A stretch of 64,000 nucleotides of DNA from Ceratotherium simum simum. Its lineage: Eukaryota; Chordata; Mammalia; Perissodactyla; Rhinocerotidae. The notes beneath the pieces are model-generated. The model was given only the letters and a program-made list of their open reading frames with translations, was not told the origin of the DNA and did no database searches. Location: positions 18,088,514 through 18,152,513 of the forward strand of contig NW_004454163.1 in the NCBI RefSeq assembly GCF_000283155.1, given 5' to 3'. The position numbers were made by a program, and so were the translations under genes. Numbering within the stretch: position 1 is the stretch's first letter; the number at the start of each line of letters is the position of its first letter. Shown piece by piece: positions 1-11,424 of the stretch.

Positions 1-778
1 CCCATTCCCGAAGGGCAGCCGCCAGCTTCCCTGGACTCAATAGACAGATGCAGGGGGCGAGCGGAGCAGGCAAAGCCTTACTAGTACCTCCCTGGGAGCT
101 TGCAACAAACAAGGACAGACTGAAATGGGAAAGGTAGAATTTCACTCTTTGTGGGAAGTTTGTGGCGGATGTATTTTTAGAATGGGAGCAGGAGGGAGGT
201 ATTTTTAGGATGGGGTCCTCTTCCCATTACTCCTCAAATCCCACTTCACAGGTAACCACCTCCTCCATGGGGAAGGGAGTAGAGGGGGCACCTGAGAGCC
301 TTATTGATGGGTGAGGCAGCTGGCAGCCTCTGCAGAGGAGGAAGTCACTCTAGGCTTTGTCCCCTGCCTGGGACCCCAGGTGTTGGACCCTGGCCAGTGT
401 CCTGCCAGCCTCCCTCCAGAGCCACCACCCTTATGGGAATGGAGCCTGGCATTCCCTTCCCCCTGCCCGGCCACATCCCCACTCTCCCTTCAGGATGACC
501 TGAAAGGGAAGTTTATAAGAGGAAAAGGAATGAAAAGGATCCTATTTAACAGCACATACTGGGTGGGGGAAGTTCCTGACAGGAAACGCTGTGGAAACCG
601 GGCCCAGTTTGGCCATGGAAAACTGGTTTGGCTCAGAACTGGCCAGAGTGGACAGGAGACCTCGGGCAGCTGTACATCGCAATTAAACTGGACTTGTCCC
701 AGTTCACTTTCTTTCTTGTCCCCTCGAAGCAAGCAGACACTATAATAATCTGCACACCACAGGGGGAGAAAGGTACCA

Positions 779-795
779 TTTTTTTTTTTTTTTTT
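779..795 (+). repeat. Poly-T run
   Basis: Seventeen consecutive T. It could be the reverse-complement tail of an old retroposon, but no recognisable body adjoins it. Confidence 0.8.
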
Positions 796-1143
796 AATCC
801 AGGAAAGAAACCCCACCCTAATTTAGGTCGCAGAGACATGAAGGCTACTGGTGCAGCCCAGCAAATCAGCAGCAGATGTAGGCAGCTGAGCGGAGCCAGG
901 CTGAGCAGCGCGGCTGCCACTCGCCACCAGCCTGAGTCACCCGGGTGGGGAAGGCGGTGGAGGGCAGGGGGTAGCTATCTTTATTCTTGGGCTGGGGTGT
1001 GGGGTGCAGGAAACAATGGGAACAGAGGAGTCCTTGGGGCCGGAACGGGCACACTGCTGCCGGCAGGTACAGACAGGCTCCCAGCAGGCCGCTCTTGTGG
1101 GCCAAAGAATCCAAACAGGCCCTGAACCTGAACAGCGAGAAGG

Positions 1144-1188
1144 CCTCTCCTCCTCCTTCACCTCCTCCTCCGCTCCCCTCCCCCCCCA
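1144..1188 (+). repeat. Polypyrimidine (CTC-rich) tract
   Basis: Almost uninterrupted C/T, dominated by CTC and CCT units and ending in C8. Low-complexity sequence, not a gene. Confidence 0.75.
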
Positions 1189-1499
1189 ACAAGACCTTGC
1201 AATTCCCTTTTTGCAGGGCTAAGTCTGGCTGTGGCTGGCCAGCTGGTCCCCGCCCCTGCTTCACCCCCCCACTTTCCTTAAGAGCCGGGCCCTCCCGCTG
1301 CTGGTGTGGGTGGTTCGGCTGCTTCTCCCGGCTCTTGTTCTGCTCAGCGCCCCGGTCCTGGTCCTGGATCGTGTTTCATCCCCTCACCTCAGTTCTCCCA
1401 CTTCTCTCTTCACTCTAATTTGTTTCCTGTAGTCCCCAATGGAAATATAAGTTCCTTAGGGTTTAAGCCCTGTCCTGCCTCTCCGGCCCCTGGCTGGGC

Positions 1500-1655
1500 C
1501 TGCAGTGGGGGTCTGGTGACATGGCCCCCTGGAAGGTGAGCTCTCAGAAGCAGGACCTTCCCTGTCTTGGTGGCCCTCTAGCCCCCCAGCTACAGGCCTA
1601 GCACAAAGTAGGGGCTCAGTGAGCGTCTGTCGTATAAATGGATGAGTACAGCCGG
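1500..1655 (+). repeat. L2 LINE 3' end (decayed)
   Basis: Shows the L2 tail order: 'gtgagctctcagaagcaggacc', then 'cctagcacaaagtaggggctca', then a 'gtataaatggatgag' end. Family call is from remembered consensus; the sequence is strongly diverged. Confidence 0.55.
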
Positions 1656-2955
1656 GTACCATGGAATGCCCCCAAGAGAGCACAGTGACTTAGAACATCC
1701 CAGCAGCTCCTGTGGATAACCGTGCACTGAAGCTGGCTCAGGGGCATATTTCCTGTATAGAGAGGAGGGTTTCCATGCTATCCTCAGGTCAATTAAGATA
1801 GAACTCGGTGTGGGACAGAGTGACCCAGTTTTCCCAACCCCCACGAACCTTCCAGTGACAGAACAGAGAGAAGAGTAAGGGCCTCTGACGCAACAGAGAG
1901 AACAGAATCAAAGCATATTCAGCAGGAAGGTCTCAAAGCATTGCAGCCTGGGAAATAGAGAGAGGAAATGGCCTGGTGCAGGACTCTTGGCTCATCAAAG
2001 GAATTGAAACTGAGGTCTCCTGCTGTCCAAAGTCCTTCCCATTCAGTGATGTTTTTGTGATGGGTCACATAGTTATTAACATACTGGCACTATTTTCTTT
2101 TAAATTCTCAAATTTTTCTTGACTCTTTGACCCTTCTAGTTAATTAGACTCATATCTTTGCCAGCATCAAAATACATCATCTATCAAAGTGCACAGAGCA
2201 GAGGGAGATGGCACGGTACAAGAAGAGACGAGAAAAGGGGTGGTTCACGATTTTCCCAGTATACAGGCCTCTCCTCTGTATATTTTCTCGAGTGCTGTTT
2301 CTCCCACCCCACAGAGCTACAGCTGTTATCACTAAGAAACACATATTTAAGCTTCAACAGCGTGTGTGCTGCCATCGATTGCATTGCTCAACAGCCTACT
2401 CAATAGGCTTGCAGTTTCCACCTAGTCTTTCTCTCTCCACCCAAATGCCCACCTCATTCTATGGTGCCCTCAAGAGGTGCCTTCTGGTTTTGGCTGCAGC
2501 TCCTTGCATTCTTGTCTGGGGTGGGATGGCTATGTGGGAGGGCTTCTAGCCCAGTGCCCGGAGACAGCAAGAAGGAAGCGAGATGGAAGTGGCAACAGCC
2601 AGCCCAGAGAGGAGGCATGTGCTTGAAACTCCAGGGACCTGTTTGGTGCGTGGAGTTCCAGAAAGCCCAAGAGCAGCTCTGCTTCCCCTACCGTGGGCTT
2701 GGCTGAGATTATGGGCGCAGTGATGACTGCACAGTTCGGGGTGATTTATTCCACCTCCCGCCCCCCACTCCCAGGATAGGATCCAAGGGCTTAACCTGCA
2801 GCTTCTGGGAGAGCAAAAACCCCATAGCTGCTTCCGAGCAAGAGCCCCAGGGCTGCTTCCGGTGGGGGAAGAGCAGGTAAATCCTCTCTGCTTTTTCTCA
2901 GAATTGGTTTTCTCCTCCCTGCATCTGAACGGGAGAGTGTTCAGGTTAAACAGGT
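1656..2955. other. Unassigned sequence
   Basis: No exon or clear repeat body seen. 2090-2400 is AT-rich with a TAATTA-type site ('gttaattagac'), and 2740-2880 is GC-rich with two copies of 'gctgcttccg'. Open frames here lack any family signature. Confidence 0.45.
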
Positions 2956-2963
2956 GCCTAGAG

Positions 2964-2978
2964 CAGCGCCCCCTGCTC
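2964..2978 (-). promoter_or_regulatory. CTCF-like motif
   Basis: The minus strand reads GAGCAGGGGGCGCTG, close to the CTCF core AGGGGGCGCT. Motif match only; occupancy cannot be judged from sequence. Confidence 0.4.
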
Positions 2979-3089
2979 TGTGGGCTAATCCCCTTGCACC
3001 TGCAGAAATCAGACCACTGACTGAAGACCCTGCAGCCTCCTTAGAGACCACAGATGTCCTCTGCGGAATGAACACATAATCCATCTCCA

Positions 3090-3150
3090 TGCACCCAAGA
3101 CAATGCCTGGCACTAGAACTGGGTGCTAAAGGAATGCTTGCTGCCTCGTC
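3090..3150 (+). repeat. L2 tail fragment
   Basis: 'acaatgcctggcac' followed by 'gggtgctaaaggaatgct' resembles the L2 3' end ('agtgcctggcacatagtaggtgctcaataaatg'). Confidence 0.4.
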
Positions 3151-3224
3151 CTCCCTCCCTTAACTCCTTCCTCCCCGGGGCGGGTTCAGGCAAATTCAAC
3201 AAATGCTCCCAGAGCCACTTCTAC

Positions 3225-3400
3225 GTACGGGTACACCACGATTTGTTTATTCATTTATCCGTTGATGGATATTTGGCTTGTTTCCACCTTTTGGCTATTG
3301 TGAATAGCACTGCTATGAACGTTCATGTACAAGGATTTGTTTGAGTCCCTGTTTTCACTTCCTTTGATTATATGCCTGGGAGTGGGATTCCTGGGGGAAT
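3225..3400 (-). repeat. L1 3' fragment, antisense
   Basis: Reads 'gttgatggatatttggcttg', 'ttttggctattgtgaatag', 'tatgcctgggagtgggatt', which is the reverse complement of the L1 end region. The same phrases recur in the antisense L1 at 36900-37565. Confidence 0.8.
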
Positions 3401-3404
3401 TACA

Positions 3405-3540
3405 GAATTATTAGAGCTGAATGAACTGAAAGGTCAGTTATTCCAATTTTATAGATGGAGAAACTGAGGCCTGGGTAGTTATCTGCCCTGATGGGGGTCA
3501 CACGTGTCAGGATGCCACATGTGTGTGGCCAGGAGCCAAG
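3405..3540 (-). repeat. Ancient SINE (MIR-like), antisense
   Basis: 'attttatagatggagaaactgaggcc' followed by a decayed 'gtcacac' is the reverse complement of the MIR core. The leading 'attagagctgaatgaactg' recalls another ancient family, so two pieces may be joined. Confidence 0.5.
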
Positions 3541-3589
3541 GGGTCAGAGGCTCTTTAGTTCAACCACATGGAAGTCATGACTTCCATTG

Positions 3590-3675
3590 TGTGGGTTCTG
3601 TGGGGTCCAGCACAGTGCCCCTTGAACGTGAGAGGCGCCGAATACTTACAGAGTACAAGAATGAAAGAAAACATT
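3590..3675 (+). repeat. L2-type tail fragment
   Basis: 'ccagcacagtgccccttgaacg' and 'aatgaaagaa' fit a decayed L2 3' end. Weak. Confidence 0.3.
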
Positions 3676-4870
3676 TACACCTAGTTTTTAAAAGTATAAC
3701 CCACTCTGAAAAGGGAAGTGCTCCTTATCCCATCTCGGAGGTTCAAAGCATCTTGGGGAACAATTCTACAAGGGTCAGAATAAAACAGGTCCAGTGTCCA
3801 CCTCCCTTGGATGAGACACACTCAACCACAGTGGGATCCGGGGTGCTGTCACTCTGTCCCTAACCTGTCCCTTCCTGGCCACCTCCACCTCTCCTTGCCA
3901 CCTCCCTCAGTAGAGGGGTGAAGTGGCCTCATCTTAGTGAGCCTCTGTGGCCCAAGGAGAAGGCAGCCAGCCCACCCCTTGGCCAGAGCCTCTCAGGCCC
4001 CATACGCATGGTGGAATACCCTCACACTGGGAGAAGGTGGTGGGCTCCAGCCCACTTGATAGGCCAGCTGTCCCACTGGGCTCTCACAGTGCCAAATGGT
4101 TCCATTTTGTAGGGCAGGATGCAGCCCCCAGGACTTCCTGCCTGTGGGCTGTAGGGGGTCTGGGGAAAGGGTCTGTGGTTCTACTTCCAGGAAGACCAAG
4201 CAAAGGTAGCTCTGCTGGCAAGAAAGCCTAGTCTGCGGCCAGTGGACGAGGTCCCAGGGGCTATGGGGCATGGGCAAGCTCCTTCCCCATCCTTCCACCT
4301 CCTCCATCAGCAGGACCGTCGAAACTTACGGCAGCCACACAACAAGGCTAGCCTAATGACACAATTGCTCCTCCACAAACAGGGAGGAGACGTCCCACAC
4401 ACGTGCAAGCCCAGCTGACATTCTACTGGTTCCTCTGGAGCCCATCTGGTGTGGAAGTGACATCTCAATGTCTCCATCAGCTGTGAGGTGGTAGCCCCAG
4501 ATCAGATCAGCCCTGGGTAGAATACAAAGGCTTTTGGGCCAGCATGCTGTCAGCCTAAACACCTCAGGCACCTTGGCTGACACTGTCCTGATTCCTGTAG
4601 CCAATAGCTCTGGTACTTGGACAGACACATACGTGTGACTCTCAGATGCCTGAGTGAGGACAGCTCACCTGCCCATTAAAGTCATCAGTGCTGCTCTTAA
4701 ATGACAGGCCATCTGGGTATTTACCTGCTCCTTCCACCTCACACCACTTTATAGTCCTCCATGGACCCCAGCGAAAGTCCATAGACTTCATGTACTGACA
4801 CTCACGAAGGTGAAGCTCAGAGAGCTGCAACGAGGCTCTAATTAATGCAGACAAAAGGAAGGAACAAGGG
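3676..4870. other. Unassigned sequence
   Basis: No repeat body, exon or RNA gene recognised. Moderately GC-rich with short overlapping open frames on both strands. Confidence 0.45.
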
Positions 4871-4874
4871 CTTG

Positions 4875-5030
4875 GAGTTTACAATTCCCAGGCATCATTC
4901 TATTCCCCATTCTGTCCTTGCCTGGCCTTGGCATGTCATTTCACCCTGGTAGGCCTCGGTTTCTGCATCTGGGAGGGAAGGAACAGTGTCTGTACCACCC
5001 CTCCAAGCTCTGAAGTGCCCTCATCCGTGA
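4875..5030 (+). repeat. MIR SINE (decayed)
   Basis: The order 'gggcttggagtttacaatt', 'catgtcatttcaccctggtaggcctcggtttctgcatctggg' matches the MIR core and its 'cctcagtttcctcatctg' phrase. Confidence 0.55.
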
Positions 5031-6500
5031 TCTCCATATGCGGGCACATGTATACCTCACACCAGATATGTGACAGCAGGCTGTGGCCAACACGACACCA
5101 CGTGATGTGGTTTGAGCTCTCCCCACACACAGATTGCCGTGGGCTTGGCCAGTCCCTGTCACGGCTGCACACAGCTAGGTGTGGGTGAGCCTCCAGAGTT
5201 CACAAGGCCAGAGCAACCACAGAGCCCATGTTCCTCCCGGACCGGCCACCAATCTGTTCATGATTCCTCTTTGGCCTCTGCCACTCCAGAGAGCCTGGGT
5301 GAGCCCACGTGCTCCTTCCAGCCTCTCCCCTCCCACTCAGAATTCGGCAGACATACAGCTCTCCCTGGAGGATCCCACAGCTGAGAGGGCCAGGCAGCCT
5401 CATGCTCTTGAGGGCTACATTTGAGGATAAAGATGTGTACCGGGAACAGTGGGCAGCAGAAAGGAGTAGTCAAGCCTGCTGGGCGCGGTTGAAGGAGGAT
5501 GGGAACCATCTTGAAGGAAATGATCCCTGAACTGGTCCCTGGAGGAACAGAGAGGACAAAAGCCCAGAGAGAGGCCCTGGACAGCTGGCCGTTCGTGAAC
5601 TGCAGGTAAGAAGCCACGTGCCCCCTGCACCCGCTGTCTCCCAACCCAGTCCCAGGCAGCTCCTGCATCCTACTGGCCCACGTGGCCCTCTCCTTCCCGT
5701 CTTTACAGATCCACAGCCTGAGCCCCACAATTAGCATTTCATCACCCCTGAAGCTGATGGTTTGACCTCCATGACAAATCCCACGGGGCCCTGGACCTCA
5801 TCTCCTATTCCTGATTTCTCCAGAGCCTTCCAGAGTCTGAGCTGGGCAGGAGTCAGGTGCCCCCAAATGATTCAGAGTTCATCTATTCATTTTAGTGACA
5901 CAGCTGCCAGGCAAATGGTGCTCCAGGCTGCTGTCCTTCCACCAAGCAGGCGGTCCTTCCATACACAGCACGTGGAGCGTCAACAGGGGCAGCCGAATTC
6001 CTGTTTCCCCTGAGAACTAGTCCTCCACAAAGTTACACAGACCTTCTCCTCTTACTTAGGGCACATTCCTTGAAATGCATGAACAACAAAAGCTAAAATT
6101 AAGGTTCTTCTTGATGCAAATATTCAAGAAGGGGAGTAAAACCTCACCTGCAATGAAAATGAGACCTCAGCGGACATCTCTCAACCCCAAGCCAACCAAA
6201 CTGCCACACTTCTAGGGAGGCTCAGCATGACCCCGATCCTGCGATTTGGCCCCACAAGCACACAGCACAGGGGCATTGAGTTCACACTTCCCACTCAGAT
6301 TTTCTCATTCTCGACACTTCTGGAGCTTTCCACGTCATGACTGACAAACACGTCTGGTGTAGCCTGTGAAAGGGAGGCAGTTCTGTGGCAGTTTTAAAGG
6401 CTATGATTTTGCTCATTTTAAAGGATTTCGTTCCAAAACCACCATCAAGGCCCTTCTCCCATTTTCTTCTCTCGGTCCCAATCCTCCGATTTCAGCATCC
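5031..6500. other. Unassigned sequence
   Basis: No exon or confident repeat. 6060-6140 is AT-rich and less decayed-looking. 6500-6580 resembles an old 'actatgcac' repeat end that leads into the DNA element at 6586. Confidence 0.4.
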
Positions 6501-6585
6501 CGCCTGCCGCTCAACAGGTGTCCAGCACCAGGTTCAGTTCAGCAAAATGTTATGAACTCCTACTATGCACAAATGACTATACCTG

Positions 6586-7094
6586 AGCTGTCCAACGTGG
6601 AAGCCACCAGCCACACATGGCTATTGGGCACTTGAAATTCGACTAGCCAAATGAAGATGAGCTGTGAGTGTAAAATACACACCAGATTTTGAAGACTTAG
6701 TACAAAAATAAGTTAAATAGAACATCAATAATTTTTATATGAATTACATGTTGAAGTAATAATATTTTGGATAAACTGGGTTAAATAAAATATACCACCA
6801 AGATTCATGTCACTTATTTCTTTTTTGTGCTGAGGAAGATAAGCCCTGAGCTAACATCTGTGCCAATCTTCCTCTACTTTATATGTGGGTTGCCACCACA
6901 GCATGGCTTGATGGGTGGTGTGGTGTGTAGGTCCGCGCCCAGGATCTGAACTCGTGAACCTGGGCTGCTGCAGCAGAGCGTGCTGAAGTGAACCACTGCA
7001 CCATGGGGCCAGCCCCTCTTTTTCTTTTTTTAATATGACTACTAGAAAAAATTTAAAGTGAATATGTGGCTTGCATATTTCTATAGGACAGTGA
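6586..7094 (-). mobile_element. TIR DNA element, copy A, split by an ERE SINE
   Basis: Left end 'gctgtccaac', right end 'ctataggacag': decayed terminal inverted repeats. Internal phrases ('gccacacatggctattgggcact', 'gaagacttagtac', 'actactagaaaaa') are the reverse complement of copies at 14682-15243 and 24220-24783. No coding capacity, consistent with a nonautonomous element. I cannot name the family securely. Confidence 0.75.
6821..7016 (-). mobile_element. ERE-type SINE
   Basis: Reverse-oriented copy: T-rich tail, 'gctgaggaagataagccctgagctaac', ending 'ccatggggccagcccc'. It lies inside DNA element copy A. The GGGGCC head is degraded and CpGs are largely lost, so this is one of the older copies here. 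Confidence 0.9.
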
Positions 7095-7665
7095 TGATCC
7101 ATACAGTAGGGGATGCCAAGAAGAAGAAAACTGGTCCTCACTCTTTCGGGCATCACAATGGTTTGTGGCCCTGGGGCATTCCGAGTGAGTTGAAATTAAA
7201 ACAGGCCTCATAAAGCATTTGTTTTCCAAATAATTATGCACCATCATCTTGCACCACCTGCTTGGAGAAGATTCCAACACACTGAGCCTTATAATAGGGC
7301 AATATGTTTGGGGCAGGAGGTGGGATCTGATCCATCGTTTTTCTCTGCAGGTGAGTCTACAGGTGAAACTCTTCCACAATGGTCTCCAGGTGTGATCAAA
7401 TTGTTAGTCATGTTGGAATTTTCTCAACCCACCTATGTTACTAGCAATCACGTGTCTTATCCGCAGGGATCCAAGATGGAACAAAGCTGTCACTCAGGCC
7501 CTCAGCAAAGAACCAGCAAGCTCAGAGAAATGCCGGAATCTGGCAGAGAAAGGAAGATGTTTGCTTGTGGCGAGGTACTGGTTAGGGGAGTTGTATTATG
7601 TGACTGGATATTTGGAAAGAAAAAAAAGTAAAGGCAAATAGTACAACCTGGGTCCCTTCCCGGGT
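7095..7665. other. Unassigned sequence
   Basis: No recognisable repeat body or exon. Confidence 0.4.
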
Positions 7666-7669
7666 TGTT

Positions 7670-7800
7670 TTTATGTAATCTCACTACCCTTACCACGACC
7701 CTGCCGGGAGGGTATGGGCCCATTTTGTAGACGGGAAAACTGAAGCTCAAAGGGTTGAGTGACTTGCCCGGGGCCTAGTGCAGGTTGCTTTGGTTGCAGA
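7670..7800 (-). repeat. MIR SINE, antisense
   Basis: 'cccattttgtagacgggaaaactgaagctcaaagggttgagtgacttgcccgggg' is the reverse complement of the MIR core. Confidence 0.75.
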
Positions 7801-7849
7801 GCCACAGGTACTCTTCTGACTGCTCCCCACAGAAAGGAAACTGCTGGGG

Positions 7850-7960
7850 GGCTGAGGTCTGGCTTAGAAATCAGGCCACATGTCCTGGATTCAAATTTCA
7901 TGAGTTGAGTGACTTTGGACAGACAAGTGGCTTTCTCTCCGTAAACCTCAAGTAGGTTCC
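7850..7960 (+). repeat. MIR SINE fragment
   Basis: 'tgtcctggattcaaatttc' followed by 'gttgagtgactttggacagacaag' resembles the MIR body in sense orientation. Confidence 0.5.
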
Positions 7961-9600
7961 ACCAGCCCAGCCCTCCTCTACTCACACAGACAAGGCCAAG
8001 AGAACTCAACGCGTTTCTCTCCACCCAAGGGCACACTGGAATCAGAGAGAGGGACAAAGGGAGCCTGTTGTACAAAATCTTGCCTGCGACCCATCAGCAG
8101 ATTCCCATTTGTGTAGGCCATTTGCCAGGACATGGAAATCTCTCTATTATAACGGAACGCTTCTCTGTAATAGACTTTGTTGTAATGGGGCTTTACCACC
8201 CAATCTAGAAGCAAAATACCATTCAGAGCCCTGAAAAAGATGAAACTGAAGAAGTTCCCCTGATTGTAAATGGTGCTGTGTAAGGAAGCCCCTCTGTCCC
8301 TTCTGGTTATGAGGTTATAAAGAGCCCTTATGTTAGCAATCCCTATCAGGAACTTATTTTTCCTCCTATCTTGTCCCTGAAGAAGGGAAGGCCTTCAGTG
8401 GTCTAGGATGGGGAGCCCGATGTGCTGTAACCCCACGTGGTGTTTTGTGGGGTGATTTGTGTTGGCTGAGGTGAGCCTTTAAACACAGCCAAGATGTCTA
8501 TCCGGATTGTTGCAGGGACAACCTCATCCCTCCGCCCTCTTCCTGCCGAGTGCCTGTGGAAGGTCTCCACACTCAAGTGTTCCAGAAGCTTCCATGGGCA
8601 TGAGGCCTGCTCTGCCTCCAGGTTCCTTGTCTATGACCCCTGGGTGGATGTCCCACTGTGCTGAAGGGTGGCACTAGGGAGGCAAGCAGGGGGCACATGC
8701 TCGGCCCCAGAGCAACTAGGGAAACCCCAGAGGGTAGTGAAAGATATAGGGGGAAGCCCCGAGCCCAGCTGAGGCTCAGCTTTCAGAAGGCAGAGGAAGG
8801 GGACTGGCAGCCGGGAGCAGAGGTCAGGGGGCAAAGAAGGAATGAGGTCCTGCCAAACATGCACTGTCCCCTCCCCACGCTGGTGTGTGAGTGACCCTCC
8901 ACCTGTCGCCCTATGTTTCACTTCACACTTTGTTTCATTTCACTTGTCATATTAGGAGCTGCTCCATCTTTAGCTTTGGGCTGACGCCTGGGAGTGGTGG
9001 CAGATGGCTCTCGGGATCCTGGCCAGCCTTCCCTCGCAGCTCCTGTGCCCCTCTGGGCTGACTTCATCGAGGGCTACACATGTGCACTTCCCTGGGGTCT
9101 TCAACAGATGCCTGGAGACCACAATGGGCTGTGAGCCATGGACGGGGGAATTACTCAGGCCCCCAAAACATTACCCTCCAGCCCCAGGTCTCACGGCCTG
9201 TGCTTATTCAGATTTGGACCCAGCATGGTCAAAATGAGGTTCCCAGGACCCTGTCGGCCAGTGCTGAGCCCTCCCACACACTTCTTGGGCTCCTGCGAAC
9301 CCAGCATGGGCTCTGCTGCATCAAGACCTGGAAAGTCCGTAGTTTGCGCACCTGGCAGGACATAGGCAGAAATGGTGGCTGCTAGCGTGGGGTATGGTAT
9401 CTGGGAGCCAGGATGGGGCTCTGTCATCTCTGTCAACCCCTTTCCTATTGTCCCCCCAAGCCTCCCCAGCTAGCTGATGCCGCACAGTTTCACAACCAAA
9501 CCTTCATTCCTTTGGGACAAGCTAAACCTGGACTTTAGCCCATATTAAAATGCCCATCCCCAGGAGTGGTGTCATTAAAATCTTATCAATCATTTACATC
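7961..9600. other. Unassigned sequence
   Basis: 8050-8500 is AT-rich and repeat-free to my eye; 8640-9450 is GC-richer with short overlapping frames. No exon, RNA gene or transposon recognised. Confidence 0.4.
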
Positions 9601-9604
9601 TTAG

Positions 9605-9790
9605 AATGAATGAGTTCATTCAAATTGACTCAGCTAAACTCAAGGGCCTACCTTGTGTCTGGGCCTCCGCTGGGCCTTACGGGGATGAAAAATGAGAAGA
9701 CATAGTCTTTGCTTTCAAGCGGCTGCAGTCTAGGCCCTGGGCTCTTTCCTGAGAGCAAGCTTTGCAGAAGAGATGAGAGTGTGCTGGAGA
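9605..9790 (+). repeat. Ancient interspersed repeat (unnamed family)
   Basis: 'gaatgagttcattcaaattg', 'taccttgtgtctgggcctccgctgggcc', 'atgaaaaatgagaagacatag', 'cagtctag' follow a widespread old-repeat order (attcattcaa / gtgccaggcact / aatgagacat / cagtctag). Related pieces occur at 39373-39500 and 45965-46100. Confidence 0.45.
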
Positions 9791-9994
9791 GAGGAGGCAG
9801 AGGATGAGGGAGGGAAAGGACCCATCTCCCCACCCAGGCATGTTTAGCCCTGTGATGCACGCCCGATGGGGGTCATCACCTCTCTCCCAATAGAATCTGC
9901 CTCACTAAAGAAGCCTGTCACAGGCTAATTCGATGTGAATTTGTCCTGCCTGAACCAACGTGAACTGACAAGGAGTAGAAGACGTAAACATGTG

Positions 9995-10235
9995 GTCCCT
10001 AGACCAGGATTTGGATTCCTGCTCTGCTATTTATTAGCTGTGACTCTGAGCAAGTGACTTAACCTCTCTGTGCCTCAATTTTCTCATCTGTCAAATGGGG
10101 AGAATAATAAGAATAACACCTACCTCCTAGGGTTGTTGTGAGGATTGAAAGCATTAATAGTGTGAGTACTTAGAACAGTACCTGGCTGGTAGGAAGTGCT
10201 CCATACACATTAGCTATTAATAGTATCTAACAGTA
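9995..10235 (+). repeat. MIR SINE, near full length
   Basis: Clear MIR order: 'tttggattcctgctctgc', 'gagcaagtgacttaacctctctgtgcctca', 'ctcatctgtcaaatgggga', 'gggttgttgtgaggatt', 'agaacagtacctggctgg'. Confidence 0.92.
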
Positions 10236-10590
10236 AATCTCTCTAGGGAAACTGAGTGTTGACTGTGCAGAACTGGGCTCTGTGCTCACTGGAAGGAATG
10301 GTGGTCATGGACAGACTCTAGGACCCTTCATGGATGTCTGAGATCTTCAGAGACCAGGTGTCCTGCTTGTGTCCAGTGGCAGGTTCAGTGACTCTGGCCC
10401 TGGTGAGAGACACCTGAGGGGCTCTGGCTCCTTCTCCAGATCCCCTGCTGCTGCCCTGACCATGCCTGGCCCATCTCAGCCAGAGGCCATCAGAGGCCAG
10501 GCCACCGATGGGTTAGTGTTTGTCCCAGGGAACCCCTGGTTACACCAGGGGCAGGGCGGGCAGCAGGGCCGCTTCTCCTTTCCCCCTGCG
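10236..10590. other. Unassigned sequence
   Basis: No repeat or exon recognised between the MIR and the L2 fragment. Confidence 0.4.
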
Positions 10591-10691
10591 CTAGTCTCCT
10601 CTGAACATTGCTGGCCAATTCATCTTCTTAGTGAACAACTTGGATCATGCCATTCTCTTGCTCTATCACCTTCAATGGGTGATTAGTTCTT

Positions 10692-10718
10692 AGTACTAAG
10701 TACTTGGTACTTAGTACT
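10692..10718. repeat. Perfect 12-bp inverted repeat, 3-base loop
   Basis: AGTACTAAGTAC, spacer TTG, GTACTTAGTACT. The two arms are exact reverse complements. Each arm is built from AAGTACT/AGTACTT units. It sits inside the decayed L2. Confidence 0.95.
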
Positions 10719-10814
10719 TCACTTATGGCCTAGAGGACAATTCCCGAACCTGACACTCTCTCTGGCCCCACCTTCTTCCTGGGCTTTTCTTTTTCTCACT
10801 GCTGTTCCTACATA

Positions 10815-11050
10815 ATAACCACAGCAAGCACCCACCGAGCTCTTTGACTGTGCTCTGAACTGCTCCAAGGGCTCCATGTGTGTTATCTCATTTAATCCTC
10901 ACAACAACCTTCTGATGTAGACACTATTATTATCCTCATTTTATAGACAGGATATTGAGGCACAGAGAGGTTAAGAAACGTAGTCTTGGTCACCCAGTAG
11001 TTGATGGTGGTGCTGGGACTGAATCCCGGAAGCCAGGTCAAGAGCCTGCA
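10815..11050 (-). repeat. MIR SINE, antisense
   Basis: 'gtgtgttatctcatttaatcctcacaacaacc', 'cctcattttatagacaggatattgaggcacagagaggttaag', 'gggactgaatcccgg': reverse-complement MIR, inserted in the L2. Confidence 0.92.
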
Positions 11051-11424
11051 TCCCACCTACCGTCTACCCCCAGGGGACACACCCACTGTTCTATCAATCT
11101 GGGCTGCTCTCTGTTCCCCCAACACACCACGCGTGGCCCTGCTGTTCACATTAGTTCTTCCATTGCCTGGAATGCTCTCCCACTCTCGTCCCCTCCAGAG
11201 TCCCTCTCGTCAACCACAATGAAGCCCACACGTCAGGAACCGGTGGAAAACACCCTCCTTCTCAGGCAGAAGTCCTCTTTGCCTCTTTGCTGCCTTGGAG
11301 ACGCAGGGGAATATCTAATCTGCCGTACTGGATTCCGGGGGCCCACCTGCGCATCTTTGATCTTCCTGCAGCAGCCTGAGCAGGCTTAGGACTATTTGCC
11401 AAATGAATGAATATATGACGTGCA

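Larger units (their letters stand above)
1..1490. other. Unassigned unique-looking sequence
   Basis: No recognisable exon or repeat body. It holds a T17 run, a pyrimidine tract and two near copies of a 'GTATTTTTAGRATGGG' phrase near 171 and 200. Roughly 500-760 is less decayed-looking than its surroundings and could be a conserved element. Open frames on both strands overlap each other and show no family signature. Confidence 0.5.
10595..11415 (+). repeat. L2 LINE 3' part, split by a MIR
   Basis: Sense L2 phrases on both sides of the MIR: 'tcatgccattctcttgctct' and 'ccttcaatgg' to the left; 'cttccattgcctggaatgctctcccactc' and 'ccaaatgaatgaatatatg' to the right. The MIR at 10815-11050 separates the two parts. 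No intact reverse transcriptase frame. Confidence 0.75.
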
